A stretch of DNA of 64,000 nucleotides from Bolinopsis microptera (Eukaryota; Ctenophora; Tentaculata; Lobata; Bolinopsidae): assembly GCF_026151205.1 (NCBI RefSeq), contig NC_087082.1, positions 8,129,908-8,193,907 on the forward strand, in the 5' to 3' direction. The notes under the pieces were generated by a model. It saw only the letters and a program-made list of their open reading frames with translations, was not told where the DNA came from and ran no database searches. Positions 1 to 9,700 of this stretch are shown here, piece by piece (within the stretch, counting starts at the first letter, position 1; every line of letters starts with the position of its first letter). Position numbers and translations under genes: made by a program.

Positions 1-1220
1 GTACACAGCCCTGTCAGTAAGTGAGTAAGCAGGACCCCCAGTACACGGCCCTGTCAGTAAGTGAGTAAGCAGGACCCCCACTACACAGCCCTGTCAGTAA
101 GTGAGTAAGCAGGACCCCCAGTACACGGCCCTGTCAGTAAGTGAGTAAGCAGGACCCCCAGTACACAGCCCTGCCAGTAAGTGAGTAAGCAGGACCCCCA
201 GTACACGGCCCTGTCAGTAAGTGAGTAAGCAGGACCCCCAGTACACAGCCCTGTCAGTAAGTGAGTAAGCAGGACCCCCAGTACACGGCCCTGTCAGTAA
301 GTGAGTAAGCAGGACCCCCAGTACACGGCCCTGTCAGTAAGTGAGTAAGCAGGACCCCAAGTACACGGCCCTGTCAGTAAGTGAGTAAGCAGGACCCCCA
401 GTACACAGCCCTGTCAGTAAGTGAGTAAGCAGGACCCCCAGTACACAGCCCTGTCAGTAAGTGAGTAAGCAGGACCCCCAGTACACAGCCCTGTCAGTAA
501 GTGAGTAAGCAGGACCCCCAGTACACAGCCCTGTCAGTAAGTGAGTAAGCAGGACCCCCAGTGCAGTACACAGCCCTGTCAGTAAGTGAGTAAGCAGGAC
601 CCCCAGTACACGGCCCTGTCAGTAAGTGAGTAAGCAGGACCCCCAGTACACGGCCCTGTCAGTAAGTGAGTAAGCAGGACCCCCAGTACACAGCCCTGTC
701 AGTAAGTGAGTAAGCAGGACCCCCAGTACACAGCCCTGTCAGTAAGTGAGTAAGCAGGACCCCCAGTACACGGCCCTGTCAGTAAGTGAGTAAGCAGGAC
801 CCCCAGTACACGGCCCTGTCAGTAAGTGAGTAAGCAGGACCCCAAGTACACGGCCCTGTCAGTAAGTGAGTAAGCAGGACCCCCAGTACACGGCCCTGTC
901 AGTAAGTGAGTAAGCAGGACCCCCAGTACACAGCCCTGTCAGTAAGTGAGTAAGCAGGACCCCCATACACGGCCCTGTCAGTAAGTGAGTAAGCAGGACC
1001 CCCATACACGGCCCTGTCAGTAAGTGAGTAAGCAGGACCCCAGTACACGGCCCTGTCAGTAAGTGAGTAAGCAGGACCCCCACTACACAGCCCTGTCAGT
1101 AAGTGAGTAAGCAGGACCCCCAGTACACGGCCCTGTCAGTAAGTGAGTAAGCAGGACCCCCAGTACACGGCCCTGTCAGTAAGTGAGTAAGCAGGACCCC
1201 CAGTACACAGCCCTGTCAGT
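1..1220. repeat. 40-bp minisatellite, about 30 copies
   Basis: The unit begins GTACACAGCCCTGTCAGTAA and continues GTGAGTAAGCAGGACCCCCA. Copies are nearly identical, differing mainly by A/G in ACAGCC versus ACGGCC and a few 1-6 bp indels (near 560 and 965-1060). The array runs off the left edge of the window. An open frame on the minus strand here (about 74 aa) only reflects the repeat and is not a gene. Each unit holds GTAAGTGAGT, a strong splice-donor-like string on the plus strand. Confidence 0.97.
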
Positions 1221-2332
1221 AAATATATAGTAATACAGTAAGGGTAAGTATTATCTGTGTGCTGTTTACGTGTCACCCCCCCCCCCCCCCCTGAGCTGTA
1301 CTGTTTACTAGCATTAAATTACAGCTCCTTATCGCTAAAACAGTTCGGGTATTTTAATGCAAACCTAATATGGTTATTTATGGTTATTAGATTACATGCT
1401 ATTACATGACAAGGAGACCTGTGTATTTACATGGCGGTAAATGTAGTAATGGTTTGTGTCATAATGGAGTTACATCAATTTTATAGGCTTGGTCTTTAGA
1501 AGTTTAAATAACATGCCTTATTTACTATTTATTATTATCTAAATAACTTATTATACTTATATTGTAAACTTATTATATTAACAAAAACTACCTTTTCGGC
1601 TATTTTTGTCGTAATGTGCATACTGTGTATATTAATTAGTGTAATCTATATATAGCTAATCTTTAGTATAGTGAAATATACATCTGGCTGATCTTTTCTC
1701 CAATTTAGATCGAGCAATAATATGCGCTAATGACACGCTCAATAGAACACGATTACATGCTGTGACCAGTGACTGTTAATCAGCACTAATCTAGTGCTAA
1801 CCAGTACTTGCTCAATTTCTCATTTAATAGAAGTTCTAAAGGAGGGATCTAGTTAAAAAAACAAGTTAAAGTCTAATTTTTCCCTTAAACAAATAACTAA
1901 ATATCAACATTTCATTGTAGTTTCTGCCAATATCTCTTATTATCATAAGCTAAATTACGGAGATGATACAGATAAATTAATACTAACCTAGTACTAATGG
2001 CTGTTAAAACAATGATCATATTTTACCAATCATACTCCAAATAGTATAATGTATACATTACACACATGGTATACATTACACAGTGTATAGATTACACAGG
2101 TGACAGGATTGGATAACTTAATTGTAAATATATTATATATAAAGCTATCCTGTTACACTGTTTTACCCATTTAATGGTTATATAAGTGATAAATGATAAT
2201 ATTATAGATGATTCGTGTACTTAAATGCGCATGCATTATAGTGTATTAAAATGAATAAATAGCACAGCTGCAGAATCTCATCATTCGATACCGATTCCTA
2301 CACATCTTGCCGCTGTAGAGTCTCACGAGTCC
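1221..2332. other. AT-rich stretch with no gene recognised
   Basis: After the 40-bp array comes a 16-base C run (1276-1291), then AT-rich unique-looking sequence. On the minus strand near 2290-2340 a CTACAG acceptor-like site is followed in phase by four codons and TAG, which could be a terminal exon of the coiled-coil gene, but it is too short to call. I see nothing else. Confidence 0.5.
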
Positions 2333-3042
2333 GGACCCCCATCCCCAGTACCACCCTCTCCCTCACCAAGTACTACCCCTCCCCCTCCCCAGTACCACCC
2401 TCCCCCTCACCAAGTACTACCCCTCCCCCTCACCAAGTACTACCACTCCCCCTCCCCAGTACCACCCTCCCCCTCACCAAGTACTACCCCTCCCCATCCC
2501 CAGTACCACCCTCCCCCTCACCAAGTACTACCCCTCCCCCTCCCCAAGTACCACCCCTCCCCCTCCCCAGTACCACCCTCCCCCTCACCAAGTACTACCC
2601 CTCCCCCTCCCCAGTACCACCCCTCCCCCTCACCAAGTACTACCCCTCCCCCTCACCAAGTACCACCCCTCCCCCTCCCCAGTACCACCCTCCCCCTCAC
2701 CAAGTACTACCCCTCCCCCTCCCCAGTACCACCCCTCCCCCTCACCAAGTACTACCCCTCCCCCTCACCAAGTACTACCCCTCTCCCTCCCCAGTACCAC
2801 CCTCCCCCTCCCCAGTACCACCCTCCCCCTCACCAAGTACTACCCCTCCCCCTCACCAAGTACTACCCCTCCCCTCACCAAGTACTACCCCTCGCCCTCA
2901 CCAAGTACTCCCCCTCTCCCTCCCCAGTACCACCCTCCCCCTCCCCAGTACCACCCTCCCCCTCACCAAGTACTACCCCTCTCCCTCCTCAAGTACTATC
3001 CCTCCCCTTCGGCCTTCCCCCAGTACTACCCCATCCCCTTAA
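2333..3042. repeat. C-rich minisatellite (CCCCAGTACCACCCTCCCCC family)
   Basis: About 30 copies of 21-24 bp units alternate between CCCCAGTACCACCCTCCCC and CACCAAGTACTACCCCTCCC. Units differ by small indels. It is followed by an (AT)n patch at about 3060-3090. On the coiled-coil gene's sense (minus) strand it is G-rich and lies 3' of the last exon I can see. Confidence 0.95.
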
Positions 3043-3767
3043 TTGCGGTTGCTTCTAATATTATATATATAATATATATATATAATATTCGAATATCGAA
3101 TTATTCGTTTTGCAAAGAGATATATATTGATCGTACTACTACTAGTGGGTGTCCATATTGGAGCACCATATGTGAAAATCCCCCAGTATTACTTACTGTG
3201 ACGGGTATATTGTCGTCTCGCTCAGCTGGTTCTCGAATCTTCTTTAACGATTGTGAAAATAGGGCCGGCTGAAAATATTTTATTAATAATAATCATATGC
3301 ATATTGTAGCAGAAGTCAGCATTTACCCTAGTAGGGTCGGGCCTTCCTTTTTGCCCCCTCCCCCCGCGCCACCCGAGAGCATTTTTTGTACACTAAATAT
3401 TTTTTCGCGTCGACCGAACGTTAACTTTAAAGCAGATTATGTAGGCTTATTACAATATTATAATTATCAATAAATTACTCTACTACATGTCGATTTGTAA
3501 CATTAATTCTAAATCATTGTAGTTATTATTGAAGCTACTATTGAAGGAGTGATGCCTATAACATATAGTATTTTACAATATGATATCATACTCTAATAGC
3601 TCGGATGACAGTGACTGTGATCTCGTAAGGTTTAGTAAGTGTTTATATATTATATAGTGTTTATATTCCGTTATCTCAATAAACATTCCCGGATACCATA
3701 CGATTAGAATGTACCTCTCCCCCTTCAATGTACTGTATGAGTAGATAACATTAAACCATTAAGTCAC
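3043..3767. other. Intergenic/intronic DNA around coiled-coil exon 11
   Basis: Contains an (AT)n tract at 3060-3090 and the 72-bp exon 11 of the coiled-coil gene (3197-3268, minus; TTTTCAG acceptor, GTAAGT donor). The rest is AT-rich intron without recognisable features. Confidence 0.6.
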
Positions 3768-6700
3768 AACATGTTATCAAATGGCGTACTGTGTAAATAC
3801 CGTGTAAATACCGTGCTAACTGTTAGACTTTATGGCGCGATCTGTCAACGAGACATTATATTCATAACCCCCTCCTCCCTTAAACTCCCCTCCTCCCTTA
3901 AACTCCCCTCCTCCCTTAAACTCCCCTCCCCCTCCTCCCTTAAACTCCCCTCCTCCCTTAAACTCCCCTACCCCTCCTCCCTCAAACTCCCTTCCCCTCC
4001 TCCCTTAAACTCCCTTCCCCTCCTCCCTTAAACTCCCCTCCTCCCTTAAACTCCCCTACCCCTCCTCCCTTAAACTCCCCTCCTCCCCTACCCCTCCTCC
4101 CTTAAACTCCCTTCCCCTCCTCCCTTAAACTCCCTTCCCCTCCTCCCTTAAACTCCCCTCCTCCCTTAAACTCCCCTCCTCCTCCTCCCTTAAACTCCCC
4201 TCCTCCCTTAAACTCCCCTCCAAACTCCCTTCCCCTCCTCTCTTAAACTCCCTTCCCCTCCTCCCTTAAACTCCCCTCCTCCCTTAAACTCCCCTACCCC
4301 TCCTCCCTTAAACTCCCCCCTCCTCCCTTAAACTCCCCTCCTCCCTTAAACTCCCCTACCCCTCCTCCCTTAAACTCCCCCCTCCTCCCTTAAACTCCCC
4401 TCCTCCCCTACCCCTCCTCCCTTAAACTCCCTTCCCCTCCTCCCTTAAACTCCCTTCCCCTCCTCCCTTAAACTCCCCTACCCCTCCTCCCTTAAACTCC
4501 CTTCCCCTCCTCCCTTAAACTCCCCTCCTCCCTTAAACTCCCCTCCCCCTCCTCCCTTAAACTCCCCTCCTCCCTTAAACTCCCCTCCCCCTCCTCCCTT
4601 AAACTCCCCTCCCCCTTCTCCCTTAAACTCCCCTACCCCTCCTCCCTTAAACTCCCTTCCCCTCCTCCCTTAAACTCCCCTCCTCCCTTAAACTCCCCTC
4701 CCCCTCCTCCCTTAAACTCCCCTCCCCCTCCTCCCTTAAACTCCCCTCCCCCTTCTCCCTTAAACTCCCCTACCCCTCCTCCCTTAAACTCCCTTCCCCT
4801 CCTCCCTTAAACTCCCCTCCTCCCTTAAACTCCCCTCCCCCTCCTCCCTTAAACTCCCCTCCTCCCTTAAACTCCCCTCCCCCTTCTCCCTTAAACTCCC
4901 CCCTCCCCCTCCTCCCTTAAACTCCCCTACCCCTCCTCCCTTAAACTCCCTTCCCCTCCTTCCTTAAACTCCCCTCCTCCCTTAAACTCCCCTCCCCCTC
5001 CTCCCTTAAACTCCCCTCCTCCCTTAAACTCCCCTCCCCCTTCTCCCTTAAACTCCCCCCTCCCCCTCCTCCCTTAAACTCCCCTTCCCCTCCTCCCTTA
5101 AACTCCCTTCCCCTCCTCCCTTAAACTCCCCTCCTCCCTTAAACTCCCCTCCCCCTCCTCCCTTAAACTCCCCTCCTCCCTTAAACTCCCCTCCCCCTCC
5201 TCCCTTAAACTCCCCTCCCCCTTCTCCCTTAAACTCCCCTACCCCTCCTCCCTTAAACTCCCTTCCCCTCCTCCCTTAAACTCCCCTCCTCCCTTAAACT
5301 CCCCTCCCCCTCCTCCCTTAAACTCCCCTCCTCCCTTAAACTCCCCTCCCCCTCCTCCCTTAAACTCCCCTGCCCATCCTCCCTTAAACTCCCCTCCTCC
5401 CTTAAACTCCCCTACCCCTCCTCCCTTAAACTCCCTTCCCCTCCCCCCTTAAACTCCCCTCCTCCCTTAAACTCCCCTCCCCCTCCTCCCTTAAACTCCC
5501 CCCTCCCCCTCGCCCTCCTCTCTTAAACTCCCCTCCTCCCTTAAACTCCCCCCTCCCCCTCCTCCCTTAAACTCCCCTCCCCCTACTCAGGCCCCATGTA
5601 GCCTCCAGGCTCGACAAACCCCGACAAACCCCGACATATCCCGACAAACCCTGATAAACCCCGACTTGTCGAGATATGTCGTATCATGTCGTATCATGTC
5701 GGGCCCACCGGCTACATGAGGCTAGCTGAGCCATCTCGGCCTCTGAGCCTAATCACTTTTCATCCATTATTAACGAATCCCGACAAACTCCGACACACCC
5801 CGACAAACCCCGACAAACCCTGACAAACCCCGACAAACCCCGACAAATCCCGACAAACCCCGACGTGTCGAGATATGTCGTATCATGTCGGGCCCACCGG
5901 ATACATGAGGCCTCTACTCCCTTAAAATCCCTCCCCCTCCTCCCTAAAACTCCCCCTCCTCCCTTAAACTCCCTTCCTCCTCCTCCCTTAAAAAGCCCCC
6001 CTCCCCCTCCTCCCTTAAACTCCCCTCCTCCCTTAAACTCCCCTCCCCCTACTCCCTTAAACTCCCCTCCCCCTCCTCCCTTAAACTCCCCTCCTCCCTT
6101 AAACTCCCTTCCTCCTCCTCCCTTAAAAAGCCCCCCCCCTCCTCCCTTAAACTCCCCTCCCCCTACTCCCTTAAACTCCCCTCCCCCTACTCCCTTAAAC
6201 TCCCCTCCCCCTACTCCCTTAAACTCCCCTCCCCCTCCTCCCTTAAACTCCCCTCCTCCCTTAAACTCCCCTCCTCCTACTCCCTTAAACTCCCCTCCCC
6301 CTCCTCCCTTAAACTCCCCCTCCCCCTCCTCCCTTAAACTTCCCTCCTCCCTTAAACTCCCCTCCTCCCTTAAACTCCCCCCTCCTCCCCTAAACTCCCC
6401 CCCCCTCCCTTTAACTCTCCTACCCTTAAGCATTTAAAAAACCAGCATTATACACTGTATTAGATAATATATAGTTGTATAGTTTAGTTACGCTACTAAC
6501 CTCCAGACTGGAGGCTCTTGCGCGGATGGGGGGTGCTGTGTTGTGCGCGACACGGTGCTTCTGTCTGCACTCCTCCTCCTTAGCGCGCAGCTGCTCCAGC
6601 TCGGTGCCGCACCTCTCACGCAACTCCCGTTCAGACAGCACCTCGCGCTGCAACTGACGCACTTGGAGCTCCGCTTGATCGGCTCGGTCCCGGTGCCTGT

Positions 6701-9700
6701 CTAACTCCTGTTATATATATTTAACTTTATCTGCACTAACATAATATAGAGTATATAATATTATATAATATTATATAATATTGTTTAGGAAACATAATAA
6801 TAATAAAACAAATATTGCCTGCTAAAATGATAGTGCTCGCCGTTTGTTTTTATTATACTTAGTACTAGAGTCTCATATACCAGATAGCTGCATTTTATAA
6901 TGTGTACTTTTGGCTTTATAGTTGCAATATTCAGCAGTATTACAGAGCAGGGCATAGAATAATGCAACACTAATCAAGGAATGTTGAAAGATAATAACCT
7001 TATGGAGATTAATGTAAATAAGTTAGGAAGATAATAAATTTATTAAGATTAATGTAAATTATAAGTTTGAAAGATAATAACCTTATCAAGATTAATATAA
7101 ATAAGTTTGAAAGATACCTCAGTTCCCAAAAATTTGTGTGCCATTACATTGAGCACAATTTATTTGAGCCCGAAAAATTTGGGCAGAAAATTTGAACTCA
7201 TTTGGGCGACCGAAAATTTGGGCACAAATTCTTCGAAAAATGAACGATTTTCCACTAAAATTTCAGTTAGATATTTGCCTTAGTTCATTATTATTCCTTA
7301 TTATTCCAGTCATTTTGCTTTCAATTTTAAGCATGTAGGTGGTAGTCTGAGTTGTTTCACATTATGAAATTTACGATCTGCCCAGTAACTACTAAAAAAT
7401 ACAGTGATGATGGCACAGTACAAAATGATAGATATACAATAGTGATATTTAGTCTCTCAATCAGATAGTTTAGTCTACTTACACTCAGCATATCTTATCA
7501 TACCCCTTTCACATACAATTATCATTATGACGCCTCACCAGATGGTCGAAAGGTTTGGAAGAAAATTAGAAGGTTTACATCATGATCTATCAAACTAAGC
7601 GGCACATACGCTTAGCTTTGGGGGAAACAAAGGTGTACATAATTGTGTGTAGCGAACTACTGTAAACCCGGACCAAAGGTCTTGAAGTCTAATTCCAGTT
7701 ATTTCTATTCATTTAAAATATAAGCCTTTTTACTTGGTCAAGCCATGAATGACAGATTAGAAAACTAAAATTTCAAATATTATTTCACTTGGATTATATA
7801 TGAAGAAAAAGCCATTTATAGATTTCAGGGCCACAGGCCAAATGCCAAAAGTTTGGTTAGCAAAAAATTTAGCAGACGGAAAAGATTTATGCAATTAATT
7901 TGGTCTGCAAAAAATGTGGGCAAGAGGCCCGCTCAAATTTTTGGTCGCCCAAATGTTTGGGAATTAAGGTAATAAACTTATTGAGATTAATATATACAAG
8001 TTTGAAAGATAATAACCTTATTAAGATTAGTATAAATAAGTTTGAAAGATAATAACCTTATTAAGATTAATGTGAATGAGCTCCACATCACAGAGCGCTG
8101 AACACTTATCTTGTAGTCTGGCTACCTCTGCTCTCAGTGACACCAACTAAGAGAAAACCGTTATTAATTTATTAATACACCTCTTTCTAAAACAGAGTGT
8201 TTATTTAAGTGTTATGTTCTAAAATCAATAACACAATTTTGAATTACAAACAAGAGCGGAATGTAATTAATAATTAGTAATAATCAACTAGTCTGATGAT
8301 TACCTCTTCATCTTTAGATATAGCCTCGTGCCTAGTGGCGTCCACGTCCGACAAAGTCCGTTTTATTTGGCTGAGTTCCAAGTTTTTCTTCGTGTACCCC
8401 TCATGTAACTCGTCATTTTCAATCTGGTGAAATTAACTGACTTATATTATATATTAGTAATTTACTAGATCTACAACTTTCTTTGCTCCCGTTTGGCTGA
8501 GATATCATTGTGATATTGAAAAAGAAGCTTGTGATGTACTGCGCCAAATCTTTTAATTTGTCAAGTTACGTTACACAACTCCGCGGTAAATGGGATTTTA
8601 CTGAATTATTATAATTCCTTCTTGTTAGGGGGATGGAGAGAGTGGCCCACAATAGGATAGCATAAAATTGTTTGCCTACCTCTGGGGTGTCCCTACCTGT
8701 AGTCGTGATATCTGTGTCTGCAGACTCTGTATCTCCGACAGGTGACTGGAGCGTAACTCTTCCAGTTCCATTTGACTTTCATCAAAATTCTCCTAAAGCA
8801 ACAAGAAAAGAATTAAAAATATGCAATATTATTTGCATAACATAAACAGCTAACAAACTTCCGAGCCATCCAGATTTTAATAAACATTATTAATTAATTT
8901 TAATTAATAAATAATACTAGATATAAATTATTCATCTTTTAAAACCTTAGCAGAGAGAAGTTGTCTTTCTAATTGTGTTATCTGATTATCCTGGCGGTCG
9001 CTCTCCACTTTGCTGATCTTATCTTTTAGTCTGTTATTTTCCACTTCCACCATCCTGACACATAATATTTTATATTGAATAATCTACTTCTTAAAAATCT
9101 ACTTTTTTATAATCTACTACTATATATATATTATGTGAAAGAGTAATATAATCCTGTAAAAATGTTTCACTATATTTAACAGAACACACTGTTTCTATGA
9201 CTGTGTTAAACCCTACTGCTCCTTTATAATATACCCCAATCGTCGTTGAGTCTGTCTCAGCTGATCCTCTAGCTCCCTCGCCCGCTCTTCGTCTACATCG
9301 AATGTTGTGGACAGTCTTCTACTTTCCCTCTGTATGCTCCGATACGCTTTACGCAGACATTCCAGCTCCTGCTCAGCTTCCTCCTTCTCCTAGTAATAAT
9401 ACTACTTATTATTTACTCCTCTTCTAACCCCTCCTTCTCCTAGTAATAATACTACTTATTATTTACTCCTCATCTAACCCCTCTTTCTCCTAGTAATAAT
9501 ACTACTTATTATTTATTCCTCTTCTAACCCCTCCTTCTCCTAGTAATAATACTACTTATTATTTATTCCTCTTCTAACCCCTCTTTCTCCTAGTAATAAT
9601 ACTACTTATTATTTGCTCCTCTTCTAACCCCTCTTTTTCATAGTAATAATACTACATATAACACGAGTAATAAAATATAAACAACATTATTCACAACTGA

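Noticed and set aside
859-1083. Open frame in the 40-bp array (about 74 aa)
   Set aside because: Translation of a tandem repeat whose unit plus small indels happens to lack stops; no gene features.
1-1220. CRISPR-like regularity
   Set aside because: Units are contiguous with no unique spacers and the DNA is eukaryotic; it is a minisatellite.
5753-6437. Glycine-rich (226 aa) and proline-rich (190 aa) frames on opposite strands
   Set aside because: Both read through the CTCCCTTAAACTCC minisatellite; unit length and composition explain them.
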